Part shown: piece by piece, positions 35,963 through 46,097 of the stretch
Layout: each line of letters begins with the position of its first letter
How positions within the stretch are numbered: the stretch's first letter is position 1
DNA from: Ravibacter arvi
GTDB taxonomy: Bacteria; Bacteroidota; Bacteroidia; Cytophagales; Spirosomataceae
Length of the DNA: 64,000 nt
Assembly: GCF_039540405.1 (NCBI RefSeq)
Contig: NZ_BAABEY010000016.1
Coordinates: forward strand, 130,911 to 194,910
Direction: 5' to 3'
The notes under the pieces: model-generated
Databases searched by the model: none
The model's input: only the letters and a program-made list of their open reading frames with translations
What the model was told of the DNA's origin: nothing
Translations under genes and position numbers: made by a program

Positions 35963-37153
35963 TTATCCGGGCAGGGAAATTTTGCCAAGGCCAATGCCGA
36001 ATTCTGGGCTGCCCGGCGCCGGATTCGGCGCAGCGACTGCTTCATTGGCCAATACGGCGAAAAGTACGGCTTCCTTGGCGTCGCCGGGCACACCGAGGTC
36101 GCTCATGGGCTTTAACGGAATGTCACCAAGTTTTTCTGCAATTGTGGCGACAAGGTGGGGGTTGTTGGCGCCGCCCCCGCTTACATATACCACGGTTTTG
36201 CCATGCCCGTCAATGCATTTCAGAATAGCTTCCGTGGCAGTGACAGCAGTTAACTCTGCCAGCGTAGCCATGAGGTCTGCCGGGGCAATATCGGTAGTCC
36301 CGGTTTGCTCCCGGGCCGCCTGCACGTAACTGGCGTTGAAGACTTCCGGACCGGTGCTTTTCGGGAAAGGCTGTCCGAAAAAGGGATTGGTCAGCAAACT
36401 TGATAAAAGCTGCGGGTTTACGCTGCCGCTGGTAGCCAGCGTTCCATCCGGATCAAAAGGCTGGCCCAGGCAGGTTTGCGCAAGGCCGTCCATGAGGGTG
36501 TTGCCCGGACCCGTATCGGTTGTGAAAACGGGCTCAGGCCGGCTGCCATCCGGAAGAAACGTGAAATTTGCGATGCCTCCCAGATTCAGCAGGATTCTGT
36601 TTTCGGTCGCGCTGCTGAATAGTAAATAGTCGCCGTATACGGCCAGTGGCGCGCCTTCACCGCCGGCGGCGATATGCTTTTGCCTGAAATCACTGAGGGT
36701 AATGATCCCGGTCTGTACGGCAATGTGATCGCCGTCGCCGATCTGTAAAGTCGCATTGGGATATTGTCCCCACCCGTGCTGCGCCTGTGGAGCATGAAAA
36801 ACGGTTTGCCCGTGGCTGGCAATGAGGTCTATCTCGTCAGGCAATATGCCCCATTCGGCGAGCGCCGCGTTTATCAGGCTCGCGTGTAGCCGTCCAATAA
36901 ACGGGTTTAGTACGCACATAAGCTGGAAATCGACATGCGGCTTTGCAAAGACCTTGCGGATTTCAGCTTTTATATTTTCTTCGTAGGGGACGGTGGTAAA
37001 CCTTTCCAGCTCCAGCCTCGTCCCCGGCCCGGATCCGCTGATGCGGCACAAGGCGATGTCAAGGCCATCCAGTGAGGTACCCGACATCAGCCCCAAAATG
37101 GTCCGGCTATCCTTCCCGGCTATTTTACACAGCTTTCGGACACAGGGGTTCAT
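35963..37153 (-). CDS. anmK: Anhydro-N-acetylmuramic acid kinase
   Basis: 396 residues. It phosphorylates and opens 1,6-anhydro-MurNAc during cell-wall recycling, giving MurNAc-6-phosphate. Motifs: ILGLMSGTSLDGLD (phosphate loop, about 20-33), ASHGQTVFH, LNLGGIANFTFL and TDTGPGNTLMDG. The ATG overlaps the ricT stop by four bases (ATGA), so translation is coupled. No murQ or nagZ gene lies in the window. Confidence 0.96.
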   Translation of the reverse strand: MNPCVRKLCKIAGKDSRTILGLMSGTSLDGLDIALCRISGSGPGTRLELERFTTVPYEENIKAEIRKVFAKPHVDFQLMCVLNPFIGRLHASLINAALAEWGILPDEIDLIASHGQTVFHAPQAQHGWGQYPNATLQIGDGDHIAVQTGIITLSDFRQKHIAAGGEGAPLAVYGDYLLFSSATENRILLNLGGIANFTFLPDGSRPEPVFTTDTGPGNTLMDGLAQTCLGQPFDPDGTLATSGSVNPQLLSSLLTNPFFGQPFPKSTGPEVFNASYVQAAREQTGTTDIAPADLMATLAELTAVTATEAILKCIDGHGKTVVYVSGGGANNPHLVATIAEKLGDIPLKPMSDLGVPGDAKEAVLFAVLANEAVAAPNPAPGSPEFGIGLGKISLPG

Positions 37154-38331
37154 TCTGCCGATTTTTTCTCTTTAGCAGCCGCAGCAGCCTTTTGCCTGTC
37201 TGGATTTCGCTTTTTCTTTTTCTTTTTCTTCTGATCCTGGTTGTACTTTTTATCAAGCCCTACCAGGTCGGCATTGAGGTTTTCTGTACGCTTTTCTCCC
37301 TTCTTGACGGGGACAGGCGGCTCGAGGACCTCCAGCGATTCAGGAACGATCCCCTTTTTATTCATCTCCATGATTTTGATCACGTCGGGAATGGCAACAG
37401 GGTACCAGTTGGCTTCCTGGCTAAAACCAAACCACATGATTTTCCTGAAAATGTCGGTCTTTTGAAGCGAAGCTTCGCCTTTTTGCGTTTTCAGGGTGGA
37501 CTCTACCTTCGGGATATCTTTCAGCGCATCCACGTAGGTCTCCAACTCATAGTTCAGGCAACACTTGAGCCTTCCGCATTGCCCTGATAGCTTGGAGGGG
37601 TTGAGCGACAGGTTCTGATAGCGGGCTGCAGAAGTTGAAATATTCTTGAAATCGTTAATCCAGGTAGAGCAGCACAATTCTCTACCGCAAGAGCCGATAC
37701 CACCGAGACGGCCGGCTTCCTGCCTGAGACTGATTTGCCGCATTTCAACCCGTACGCGGAACTCATTGGCCAGCACCTTAATCAACTCGCGAAAATCGAC
37801 CCGTTCTTCAGAGGAATAAAAGAATGTGGCTTTCGTATTGTCCGACTGGAACTCGACGTCCGACATTTTCATATTCAGCTTCAGCTCCCTGACGATCTCA
37901 CGCGTGCGGTACATGGCCGGCAGGTCGCGCGCCAGCGATTGCGTATGCTTTTCCAGGTCTTTCTGACTTGCTTTGCGGAAGATATTCTTGATATCGTCGT
38001 TGACCGGTACCTGCTTCCGTTTCATCTGAAGCCTTACCAGGTCGCCCTGCAGGGATACTGAGCCGATGTGGTGGCCGTTGGTCATTTCGCAGACCACCAT
38101 GTCACCGGTGTACAGGTCCAGGTGGTTGATATTGCGGAAATACTCTTTCCGGCCGCCTTTGAACCGAACCTCGACGATATTGAACCGCATTTGCTGCGGA
38201 ATATCCATATCACTCAGCCAGTCAAAGGAATTCATTTTATTGCATCCGCCCGAGCTGCATCCTCCGCTGGCACATCCTGCTACTTTTCCACTGCTCGCGA
38301 AACCGCCCACGGCACATGAGGTACATCCCAT
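37150..38331 (-). CDS. ricT: RicT/YaaT-type PSP1-domain protein
   Basis: 393 residues. An N-terminal Cys/Gly-rich segment (CTSC, later CASGGCSSGGC) precedes the PSP1 core: EVRFKGGRKEYFRN, then EERVDFRELIKVLANEFR and IGSCGRELCCSTW, with the CGRLKCCLNYE signature. In Bacillus, RicT belongs to an Fe-S complex affecting RNA processing; the Bacteroidota role is not known. The C-terminus is a long Lys-rich tail (about 350-393). It sits between purD and anmK. The gene symbol is by homology. Confidence 0.9.
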   Translation of the reverse strand: MGCTSCAVGGFASSGKVAGCASGGCSSGGCNKMNSFDWLSDMDIPQQMRFNIVEVRFKGGRKEYFRNINHLDLYTGDMVVCEMTNGHHIGSVSLQGDLVRLQMKRKQVPVNDDIKNIFRKASQKDLEKHTQSLARDLPAMYRTREIVRELKLNMKMSDVEFQSDNTKATFFYSSEERVDFRELIKVLANEFRVRVEMRQISLRQEAGRLGGIGSCGRELCCSTWINDFKNISTSAARYQNLSLNPSKLSGQCGRLKCCLNYELETYVDALKDIPKVESTLKTQKGEASLQKTDIFRKIMWFGFSQEANWYPVAIPDVIKIMEMNKKGIVPESLEVLEPPVPVKKGEKRTENLNADLVGLDKKYNQDQKKKKKKKRNPDRQKAAAAAKEKKSAE

Positions 38332-38351
38332 AGTTCTGTATGTTTATTTGA

Positions 38352-39641
38352 CTAATCCCGGTAGCGGATCAGGTCAATTCCAATGTCACTTCGATAATAT
38401 TTCCCCTCAAAACGCAGCGTGTGCGCTGCTTTCTGAGACTTCATCACGGCGTTTTCGATTGAATTCGCCATACCGGTCACAGCCAGCACACGGCCGCCGG
38501 CGGTAACGATTTCTTCCTGCCCGTTAAATTGGGTACCGGCATGAAAAGTCATCACGTCCTCACATTTTTCCAGGTTTTCGATCACCTTGCCTTTTTCATA
38601 GGCTTCGGGGTAGCCGCCCGAAACCAGGACGGTAGTTACCGCAACCTGTGGCGAAATGGTCATTTCCACGTCTTCGATTGTCCCTTTGGAGGCTGCTATC
38701 AACAGCGGGACCAGGTCGGAATGGAGCCGGGGCAACACCACTTCCGTTTCGGGATCTCCCATGCGAACGTTGTATTCAATTACGTACGGCTCTCCTTTGA
38801 CGTTCATCAGGCCAATAAAGATGAAACCTACGTATTTGATGCCTTCTTCCTGCAGGCCCGCCAGGGTGGGTTTTACTACTTTCTCCTCCACCTTGCGCAT
38901 AAAGTCTTCATCGGCGAAGATCACAGGCGAAACAGCTCCCATCCCCCCGGTATTAAGGCCTGTATCGTTTTCTCCGATACGCTTGTAGTCTTTTGCTTCG
39001 GGAAGGATTTTGTATTTTTTTCCGTCGGTAAGTACAAAAACAGAGAGTTCGATACCTTTCAGGAACTGTTCGATCACTACCTTTTTGCCTGCATCGCCGA
39101 ATTTGCGATCCATCAGCATTTCAACAAGCGTTCCTTCTGCCTGTTTTACTGTTTCGGCAATCACGACGCCTTTGCCGGCCGCAAGCCCGTCGGCCTTCAA
39201 TACGATAGGGAGGGAGTGCTGCTGCAAGTACTCCAGCCCCTTGCTGAGGGTTTCAGGGGTAAAAGTCTGGGAAGCGGCGGTCGGTATTCCATGCTTCTGC
39301 ATGAAATTTTTCGAAAAGTCCTTGCTTCCTTCCAACTGGGCGCCCATGGCATCGGGGCCGATCAGCTTCACATGCTTCAGCTCGGGTAATGATTTGATAT
39401 AATCGACGATACCATTGACCAGAGGTTCTTCGGGGCCAATCAGGACTAGATCAATCCGGTGTTCCGTAATGGCTTTTGCTACCGCTTCGAAATCGTTGGC
39501 TGCGAAAGGCAGATTTCTGGCGATTTTCGCCGTTCCGGCGTTGCCGGGGGCGACGAACAGGTCGTCGCATAACGGGCTTTGTACAATTTTCCATGCGAAT
39601 GCATGTTCTCTTCCCCCCGAACCTAAAATAAGTATATTCAT
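38352..39641 (-). CDS. purD: Phosphoribosylamine--glycine ligase
   Basis: 429 residues. Second enzyme of purine synthesis: ATP-dependent ligation of phosphoribosylamine and glycine. MNILILGSGGREHAFAWK at the N-terminus, LKADGLAAGKGVVIA in the ATP-grasp domain, NTGGMGAVSPV in the central part, and EYNVRMGDPETEVVLPRL. Normal length. Between recQ (55 nt upstream) and ricT (20 nt downstream). Confidence 0.97.
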   Translation of the reverse strand: MNILILGSGGREHAFAWKIVQSPLCDDLFVAPGNAGTAKIARNLPFAANDFEAVAKAITEHRIDLVLIGPEEPLVNGIVDYIKSLPELKHVKLIGPDAMGAQLEGSKDFSKNFMQKHGIPTAASQTFTPETLSKGLEYLQQHSLPIVLKADGLAAGKGVVIAETVKQAEGTLVEMLMDRKFGDAGKKVVIEQFLKGIELSVFVLTDGKKYKILPEAKDYKRIGENDTGLNTGGMGAVSPVIFADEDFMRKVEEKVVKPTLAGLQEEGIKYVGFIFIGLMNVKGEPYVIEYNVRMGDPETEVVLPRLHSDLVPLLIAASKGTIEDVEMTISPQVAVTTVLVSGGYPEAYEKGKVIENLEKCEDVMTFHAGTQFNGQEEIVTAGGRVLAVTGMANSIENAVMKSQKAAHTLRFEGKYYRSDIGIDLIRYRD

Positions 39642-39696
39642 TTAGTGTTAATTAACGAAATACAGGAGGATATCCCCTGTTTTAAAAGCATTGATT

Positions 39697-41907
39697 TTAA
39701 TTGGCGAGTTCGGAGAGAAATTTGATGCGCATGAGCCTTAGCTCTTCTTCACTAATGTCTTCGCCGCTAAATTCTTTTAACGCATGTGCGATGTTATCAG
39801 TTTCAGCCGTGAGGAAATAGTCATAAATTTCATTCTGCTTGTCCTTGTCCATTACCTGGTTGATGTAATAGTCAAGATTCAGTTTGGTGCCGGAATAACA
39901 GATATGTTCTATCTCCTCGATCAGCTCATCCATTCCAATCCCTTTTGCCTCCGCAATCTCCTCCAGGTTAATTTTCCGGTCTACCTGCTGAATGATGTAA
40001 ATCTTGATCTTTGATTTATTGACTGTTGACTTGATGACGACATCTTTTGCCGTTTCTATGTCATTTTCTTCAACATACGTGTTGATAAGCTCCAGGAAAG
40101 GCTTGCCGAACTTCTGTACTTTCCCCAGCCCCACACCGTTTATTTGTGCCATTTCCTGTTGGGAAGTGGGGTAGGTGGTCGACATTTCCTCAAGGGACGG
40201 GTCCTGGAAGATGACATACGGAGGGAGGTTTTTCTCCTTCGCCACCTTTTTCCTGAGCGCTTTCAGCATCCCGAGAAGGGTCTCATCGTAAGCGTGGGCG
40301 CTTGCTTCGCCCGAAACTTCTTTCTCCTGGACGTCGTTTTCGCCTTCGGCTTCGTAATCGTGGTCTTTGCTGATGGTAACCGGGTAAGGGTCATTCGAAT
40401 ACACGACTCCCTTTTCTGTCACCCGCAGCACGCCATAGTTGTCGAGGTCTTTTTCGAAGTAACCGAGGATTAACAATTGCCTGAAGAGAGAAGCCCAGAA
40501 TTCAGGTGATTCGTTAAACTGGAGCCCTTTTCCGAATACATCCAGCTTGCTGTGCTCGTAACTTTTGATGTATTGGTTTTCCTGGCCGGTCAAAACACCG
40601 GCGAGATGTTCCGCGTCAAATCGCTGCCCGGTTTGCAGGGCGGCGTTAATGGCCAGGATGGCTTCATCCTGGACTTTTATCTTTTCGGTGGGCCGGATGC
40701 AGTTGTCGCAAAATCCGCAGTCCTTGTCCAGCACCTCCCCGAAATAGCTGAGCAGTTGTCTTCTCCGGCAAACGCCCTGCGTGACATAGCTCACCATTTC
40801 ATTCAGCAGGTGCTTGGCATTGTCGCGTTCGGTTACCGTTTTGTCCTTATTAAACTTTTCCAGCTTCAGGATATCGTCGTAGCGATAGAACATGATGCAG
40901 TTTCCTTCCAGGCCGTCACGCCCTGCCCGTCCTGTTTCCTGGTAGTAGCCTTCCAGCGACTTGGGAACGTCGTAGTGGATCACGAAACGTACATCCGGCT
41001 TGTCGATCCCCATTCCGAAGGCAATCGTGGCTACAATTACATCCACTTCCTCGTTGAGGAACGCATCCTGGTTGTTCATCCGGACGCTGGCGTCAAGCCC
41101 GGCATGATAGGGAAGCGCCTTGATATCATTGACTTTCAGGAGCTCGGCGATCTCTTCCACTTTTTTGCGGCTGAGACAATAAATGATACCCGATTTTCCT
41201 TTGTGTGTCCGGATAATCTGGATCAATTGTTTCCGGGCGTCTTTTTTGGGACGTACTTCGTAATAAAGATTCTTGCGGTTGAAAGACGACTTGAAGGTCT
41301 CCACTTCTTCCATGTGGAGGTTTTTCCGGATATCAAGCTGTACTTTCGGCGTCGCTGTGGCGGTAAGCGCAATAATCGGAAGATCGCCCACGTTGTCGAT
41401 GATGCCCCTGATGCGGCGGTACTCCGGCCTGAAGTCATGCCCCCATTCGGAGATACAGTGTGCTTCGTCGATGGCGACGAAGGCAATTTCTATTTTCTGA
41501 AGGAAATCCAGGTTCTCTTCCTTGTTAAGGGACTCGGGAGCGATATACAGGAGTTTCAGGGTGCCGTCGAGCGCATCTTTCTTCACCTTGTTCATCTCGC
41601 TTTTGCTCAACGTGGAATTCAGGAACTGGGCATTGATACCGAAAGCACTAAGTTGGTCGACCTGGTTTTTCATAAGCGCGATCAGCGGCGAAATAACAAT
41701 CGCCATACCGCGGCTTACAACGGCCGGGAGTTGGTAGCAGAGGGATTTTCCGGCACCCGTCGGCATAATGACGAAGGTGTTTTTTCCCTTTAAGATGTTC
41801 TCAATAATTGGTTCTTGGTCGCCTCTGAATTGACTGAAACCAAAAACTTCTTTGAGCCTGGCTTTTAGGGATTCGCTGAGTACCGGTTGGTTTTCCTGTT
41901 CTATCAT
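39697..41907 (-). CDS. recQ: ATP-dependent DNA helicase RecQ
   Basis: 736 residues, 3'-5' helicase for recombination and fork repair. Walker A MPTGAGKSLCYQLPA (near residue 53), DEAH-type AIDEAHCISEWGHDFR, motif V region IAFGMGIDKPDVRFVIH and QETGRAGRDG. The RecQ-specific zinc site is CRRRQLLSYF then CGFCDNC (near 400). An HRDC domain lies at about 545-620, followed by a C-terminal helical extension typical of Bacteroidota. Complete. Confidence 0.97.
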   Translation of the reverse strand: MIEQENQPVLSESLKARLKEVFGFSQFRGDQEPIIENILKGKNTFVIMPTGAGKSLCYQLPAVVSRGMAIVISPLIALMKNQVDQLSAFGINAQFLNSTLSKSEMNKVKKDALDGTLKLLYIAPESLNKEENLDFLQKIEIAFVAIDEAHCISEWGHDFRPEYRRIRGIIDNVGDLPIIALTATATPKVQLDIRKNLHMEEVETFKSSFNRKNLYYEVRPKKDARKQLIQIIRTHKGKSGIIYCLSRKKVEEIAELLKVNDIKALPYHAGLDASVRMNNQDAFLNEEVDVIVATIAFGMGIDKPDVRFVIHYDVPKSLEGYYQETGRAGRDGLEGNCIMFYRYDDILKLEKFNKDKTVTERDNAKHLLNEMVSYVTQGVCRRRQLLSYFGEVLDKDCGFCDNCIRPTEKIKVQDEAILAINAALQTGQRFDAEHLAGVLTGQENQYIKSYEHSKLDVFGKGLQFNESPEFWASLFRQLLILGYFEKDLDNYGVLRVTEKGVVYSNDPYPVTISKDHDYEAEGENDVQEKEVSGEASAHAYDETLLGMLKALRKKVAKEKNLPPYVIFQDPSLEEMSTTYPTSQQEMAQINGVGLGKVQKFGKPFLELINTYVEENDIETAKDVVIKSTVNKSKIKIYIIQQVDRKINLEEIAEAKGIGMDELIEEIEHICYSGTKLNLDYYINQVMDKDKQNEIYDYFLTAETDNIAHALKEFSGEDISEEELRLMRIKFLSELAN

Positions 41908-41941
41908 GTTTAATACTAAAAATGAGTCCTTTCAAAGTTCA

Positions 41942-41949
41942 TATCTTTG
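41942..41949 (+). promoter_or_regulatory. Candidate -7 element for kdsD
   Basis: TATCTTTG, a perfect TAnnTTTG. Predicted start point near 41956, which excludes the in-frame ATG at 41922 as the start of the kdsD product. No clear TTTG lies upstream. Confidence 0.45.
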
Positions 41950-41999
41950 CCATTAATTTCCATCAGGTCCTGTGTGTTTTCTTACAAAAAAACTTTAGT

Positions 42000-42986
42000 T
42001 TGAAATTAGTAAAAAAAATCAAATCAGTGGCAATGCGGGTCATTGTAGATGAAGCTGCAGCCATTTCCGGATTGGTTTCATGCCTGGACGATGATTTTGA
42101 CCAGGCAATCGAAAAAATTCTACATGCCAAAGGGCGCCTCGTGGTGACCGGCATTGGTAAAAGCGCATTGATCGGCCAGAAAATGGTAGGTACTTTCAAT
42201 TCTACCGGTACGCCCGCCATTTTTATGCATGCCGCTGACGCCATCCACGGTGATTTGGGTATGGTAGGAGCGGATGATGTGGTTCTGGCCATTTCAAAAA
42301 GCGGCAATACACCTGAAATCAAAGCTTTGGTCCCGTTTTTGAAGCGACTCCGGGTTCCGCTTCTCGGGATGGTCGGAAGCCGCTCGTCTTACCTGGCAAC
42401 GCATGCCGATCATGTTATTTTTTCTTTTGTCCGGCAAGAAGCGGATGTCCACAATTTAATCCCGACGTCGAGCACTACCGCTGCCCTGGTGATGGGTGAT
42501 GCCATGGCGCTGTGCCTTGCCGAGCTTCGCGATTTTACCCCCGAGAATTTCGCTGTTTTCCATCCGGGCGGAACCCTGGGCAAGCGCCTCCATTTGAAAG
42601 TGGCGGATATTTACCCTTCCAACCCGATCCCGGTTGTTCCGCTTCATGCGGGGCTGCGGGAGGTAATTGTGGAAATGACTTCCAAATGCCTTGGTGTTAC
42701 CGCGGTTCTTGGCGGCGATGGCCTCCTCCAGGGAATTATTACAGACGGCGATTTGCGTAGAATGTTGACGCAGGGAGACACCGGCCAACTTTTTGAACTC
42801 CTGGCCTGCGATATCATGACCCGGAACCCGGTAACGGTTTCAGCGGAGACAGATGCCATTGCAGCGCTCGAACTGATGCAGTCGAAGAGTATTTCCCAAC
42901 TTCTGGTAACGGAAGGAAAACTGTTGAAAGGCTTCGTTCACTTGCACGACCTGGTCAGGGAAGGCCTTGTTTCCGATGTACAATGA
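42000..42986 (+). CDS. kdsD: KpsF/GutQ-type D-arabinose 5-phosphate isomerase
   Basis: 328 residues from TTG 42000, the same length as E. coli KdsD; ATG 42033 is an alternative. It makes arabinose 5-phosphate for Kdo in lipid A core. The SIS domain reads VVTGIGKSALIGQKMVGTFNSTGTPA, HGDLGMV, AISKSGNTPEIK and IPTSSTTAALVMGDA. Two CBS motifs follow (about 200-325), including GIITDGDLRRML. Divergent from recQ and convergent with DUF4293. No kdsB or kdsC is here. Confidence 0.94.
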   Translation: MKLVKKIKSVAMRVIVDEAAAISGLVSCLDDDFDQAIEKILHAKGRLVVTGIGKSALIGQKMVGTFNSTGTPAIFMHAADAIHGDLGMVGADDVVLAISKSGNTPEIKALVPFLKRLRVPLLGMVGSRSSYLATHADHVIFSFVRQEADVHNLIPTSSTTAALVMGDAMALCLAELRDFTPENFAVFHPGGTLGKRLHLKVADIYPSNPIPVVPLHAGLREVIVEMTSKCLGVTAVLGGDGLLQGIITDGDLRRMLTQGDTGQLFELLACDIMTRNPVTVSAETDAIAALELMQSKSISQLLVTEGKLLKGFVHLHDLVREGLVSDVQ

Positions 42987-43001
42987 CCGGTGATGACCGG
43001 G

Positions 43002-43478
43002 TCAGCGGAAACGGTTGGACTCTTTAACGAGCTTTTCGTCGCGCCTGATAAACCGGTTGGCCAGCACATTGGCAAGCATGCTGATCACCAGTGCATAAAA
43101 CCCGTATTCATACTCTCCTTTTGATTCGGGATCGAAGAGTTTCCCGGCCCGGAACATGGTCTGGTACACCACGGAAGCGAGCAGGACGGTCATTAAAATG
43201 GAGTTGACGGCGCACAAGGCAGACTGCAGGAGCCTGTTCCTGTACTTGAAAAGGGCGAACAGCGCCACTCCCGCTATAAGGACAGCAAGAATCAGGTGAT
43301 AATATACCGGTTCTACTTCCGCCTGGACGCTGTTGAGCTGATGCCTGATGGTAAAAGCATCAAGAGAAATGCTTTGCTCGCCATTTGTGGCTGTTTTGTG
43401 CCACACGGGTAGCCCTATGAAGGCTCCCATGGCGAGCGCCACTATTAAAAGGAATACTGACTGGATACGCTGAATCAT
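43002..43478 (-). CDS. DUF4293 membrane protein
   Basis: 158 residues with four membrane segments. It begins MIQRIQSVFLLIVALAMG, the recognisable start of DUF4293, a Bacteroidota family of unknown function, and ends in a basic tail. It is 64 nt downstream of rimO. A short gaaggg / cccttc hairpin (43505-43520) lies between them. Confidence 0.85.
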   Translation of the reverse strand: MIQRIQSVFLLIVALAMGAFIGLPVWHKTATNGEQSISLDAFTIRHQLNSVQAEVEPVYYHLILAVLIAGVALFALFKYRNRLLQSALCAVNSILMTVLLASVVYQTMFRAGKLFDPESKGEYEYGFYALVISMLANVLANRFIRRDEKLVKESNRFR

Positions 43479-43542
43479 TGTTGTTTACTGGAAAACTACT
43501 GGAAGAAGGGTAGTCCCTTCGCTAATCGGAACAAATTTAGTA

Positions 43543-44853
43543 TTAGTTAATCAATTCTCCATACAGGTCAAATTCCTCTGCATGTGTAATGCGTACGTTG
43601 GCAAAATCACCCAACCGGACATAGGATTGGGCGGGCAGGAGAACTTCGTTGTCAACTTCAGGCGAGTCAAACTGTGTGCGCCCGATAAAATAACCGCCTT
43701 CCTTGCGATCAAACAGCACCTTGAAGGTTTTTCCTATTTTATCCTGGTTGAGTTCCCACGAGATACGTTGTTGCAAATCCATTACGGAATCGGCGCGCTC
43801 CTGCTTAATTTCCGCCGGGACATCGTCCTCAAATTCATAGGAATGGGTGTTTTCCTCGTGCGAATACTGGAAAACTCCAAGCCGGTCGAATCTCGTTTTT
43901 TCGACAAATTCGTAGGTTTCTTCAAAAAGCGCCTCGGTTTCTCCCGGGTGCCCCACGATAAGGGTAGTACGCAGCGCTATGTCGGGTATCGTCTGACGGA
44001 TCCGGTCGATCAGTACTTCGGTTTTTTCACGGGTAATACCACGTCGCATCTTTTGGAGAATCTCGGTAGAGCCGGTCTGAAGCGGCATATCGAGATAGTG
44101 GCAAATATGAGGGTGCGTCTGCATCACCTTTAATACGTCCATCGGGAAACCGGCAGGGTAGGCGTATTGAAGCCGGAGCCATTCGATTCCCTCCACGTCG
44201 GCGAGCTGCTGCATAAGATCGGAAAGGTTGCGCTTCCGGTACAAATCCAGGCCGTAATAGGTAAGGTCCTGGGCAATCAGAATTAACTCTTTTGTGCCTT
44301 TTTTAGCCAGGGAGTGCGCCTCTTTTACCAATTCTTCCACCGGGCGGGAAACGTGTTTGCCCCGCATAAGCGGTATGGCGCAAAAACTGCATGGCCGGTC
44401 ACAGCCTTCGGCAATTTTCAGGTAGGCATAGTGTGCCGGCGTAGTCAGAAGGCGTTCGCCGACAAGCTCGTGCTTGTAATCCGCCTTTAGGGTCTTAAGC
44501 ATACGCGGCAGCTCGTTGGTGCCGAACCAGGCATCTACGCTTGGTATTTCGACCGAAAGTTCGTCTTTGTACCGGTGGGAAAGACAGCCGCTTACGTAGA
44601 CTTTATCGACCAACCCGCGTTCTTTCGCCTCTACATACCGGAGAATGGTGTCGATGGATTCCTCTTTTGCGCCGTCGATAAACCCGCAGGTGTTGATCAC
44701 AACGATTTGGGAATCGTCTTTTTTGGACTCATGTTCCACGTCATATCCGTTCCCTTTCAACTGCGTGAAAAGAACCTCCGAATCCACCAGGTTTTTCGAG
44801 CAACCCAGTGTGACAATATTAATTTTGTTTTTTCTTACCCCCTTCGTTTTCAT
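43543..44853 (-). CDS. rimO: Ribosomal protein S12 methylthiotransferase RimO
   Basis: 436 residues from ATG 44853; the in-frame extension to 44913 lacks family similarity. It adds a methylthio group to an Asp of ribosomal protein S12. The N-terminal MTTase domain has VTLGCSKNLVDSE and INTCGFIDGAKEES; the radical SAM site is CDRPCSFC with Cys151, Cys155 and Cys158; the C-terminal TRAM domain begins near 370. All cluster cysteines are present. Confidence 0.96.
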   Translation of the reverse strand: MKTKGVRKNKINIVTLGCSKNLVDSEVLFTQLKGNGYDVEHESKKDDSQIVVINTCGFIDGAKEESIDTILRYVEAKERGLVDKVYVSGCLSHRYKDELSVEIPSVDAWFGTNELPRMLKTLKADYKHELVGERLLTTPAHYAYLKIAEGCDRPCSFCAIPLMRGKHVSRPVEELVKEAHSLAKKGTKELILIAQDLTYYGLDLYRKRNLSDLMQQLADVEGIEWLRLQYAYPAGFPMDVLKVMQTHPHICHYLDMPLQTGSTEILQKMRRGITREKTEVLIDRIRQTIPDIALRTTLIVGHPGETEALFEETYEFVEKTRFDRLGVFQYSHEENTHSYEFEDDVPAEIKQERADSVMDLQQRISWELNQDKIGKTFKVLFDRKEGGYFIGRTQFDSPEVDNEVLLPAQSYVRLGDFANVRITHAEEFDLYGELIN

Positions 44854-45111
44854 GCTGCTTTTACGCCTGTACAAGCCGGGGAGAGCGTTCAATCCCGAGC
44901 GCTGACCCGACAAGCCGTCAAAGATCGTTATTTTTCGATAATTAGCAGAACCTGTTCCGGATAAAGCTGATACTTGGCGGGTTGAAGGTGAATGCCGCCG
45001 GATTCCGCAAACTGTCAGGGTGCCCGGAAAGCGAGTCGGATTCTGATAAATTGTTTCGTAGATTCGCGGATTAATTTTTCAATTGCCGGAAATAAACTGT
45101 TTTAGATATAA

Positions 45112-46092
45112 ATGAGGGTTTCGGTTGCCATGTGCACCTACAACGGTGAAAGGTATCTGACACAACAGTTAGCCAGTATAGCGCAGCAAAGCGAACCCGT
45201 ATCGGAGCTCGTAGTTTGCGATGACCGTTCGAAAGACAGAACGCTGGAGATTTTGGAGGAGTTTGCGCGTAATGCACCGTTCCCGGTGCATATTCATGAG
45301 AACGAGGTTAATCTCGGATCCACCAAAAATTTTGAAAAATGCCTCTTGCTGTGCAAGGGGGATATACTGATTTTGTGTGACCAGGACGATGTTTGGGGTG
45401 TCGACAAAGTGCGTTCCCAGGTAGAGTTCCTGGCCGGTCGTCCGGAATTGGATGCTGTTTTTTCCGATGCCAACCTGATCGATGATGACGGGACGAAATT
45501 GCCGCATCGACTCTGGGATAATTTCGGGTTCAACCAGGCCCGGCAGGCGGTCTGGCAGGCAGGGAATGCAAAAGAAGTTTTGTTCAGGAACTACGTGGTG
45601 ACGGGAGCGACCCTGGCGATCAGAAGGTCCGTTCTCGATCTGCTAACACCATTCCCCACGCATCTGGGCCCCTATATCCACGACGCATGGATGGCGCTTG
45701 CACTTGGTGTGCTGAATAAAATAGGTTTCATTGACCAGCCGCTTCTTTCTTACCGGGTACACGCCAGTCAGCAGGTCGGGTTTGGGCAGAAATCAGACCC
45801 GGTGACGATGAAAGACCGTTGGTCGCGGGGGCGGAAAGAAAAAATGGCGCCTATTTTGAGTCGTTCTTCCCTGCTGAAGAACGTATACCATGCGCTGCTG
45901 GCGATAGACGGAATAACGCCGGCTTCTCTGCAGGGGCTGGCCAATCTTCAAAAGCACTTCGAAATACGCGCCGGCTTGCCCTCCAATCGTTTGCTTCGTG
46001 TGGCGCCGGTTTTCCGGGAACTGGTCAGCGGGCGTTACGTATTGAGCAGCGAGCATTGGTGGCTGCCTTTTCTCGGGGATTTATTGGAATAG
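45112..46092 (+). CDS. Family 2 glycosyltransferase, rhamnosyltransferase-like
   Basis: 326 residues, GT-A fold. CTYNGERYL at the N-terminus, VVCDDRSKDRT near 38, the divalent-metal CDQDDVW near 90, and NYVVTGATLAIRR then YIHDAWMALALG in the acceptor half. The donor may be dTDP-rhamnose, as in many relatives (inference). The next gene starts 5 nt after the stop, so the two are surely cotranscribed and likely act in one glycan pathway. Confidence 0.92.
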   Translation: MRVSVAMCTYNGERYLTQQLASIAQQSEPVSELVVCDDRSKDRTLEILEEFARNAPFPVHIHENEVNLGSTKNFEKCLLLCKGDILILCDQDDVWGVDKVRSQVEFLAGRPELDAVFSDANLIDDDGTKLPHRLWDNFGFNQARQAVWQAGNAKEVLFRNYVVTGATLAIRRSVLDLLTPFPTHLGPYIHDAWMALALGVLNKIGFIDQPLLSYRVHASQQVGFGQKSDPVTMKDRWSRGRKEKMAPILSRSSLLKNVYHALLAIDGITPASLQGLANLQKHFEIRAGLPSNRLLRVAPVFRELVSGRYVLSSEHWWLPFLGDLLE

Positions 46093-46097
46093 CGAAA

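Noticed and set aside
38529..39389. Antisense frame of 286 codons opposite purD
   Set aside because: A shadow of a well-conserved purD coding sequence.
40552..41793. Antisense frame of 413 codons opposite recQ
   Set aside because: recQ is complete with all helicase motifs on the minus strand. The opposite frame lacks any domain.
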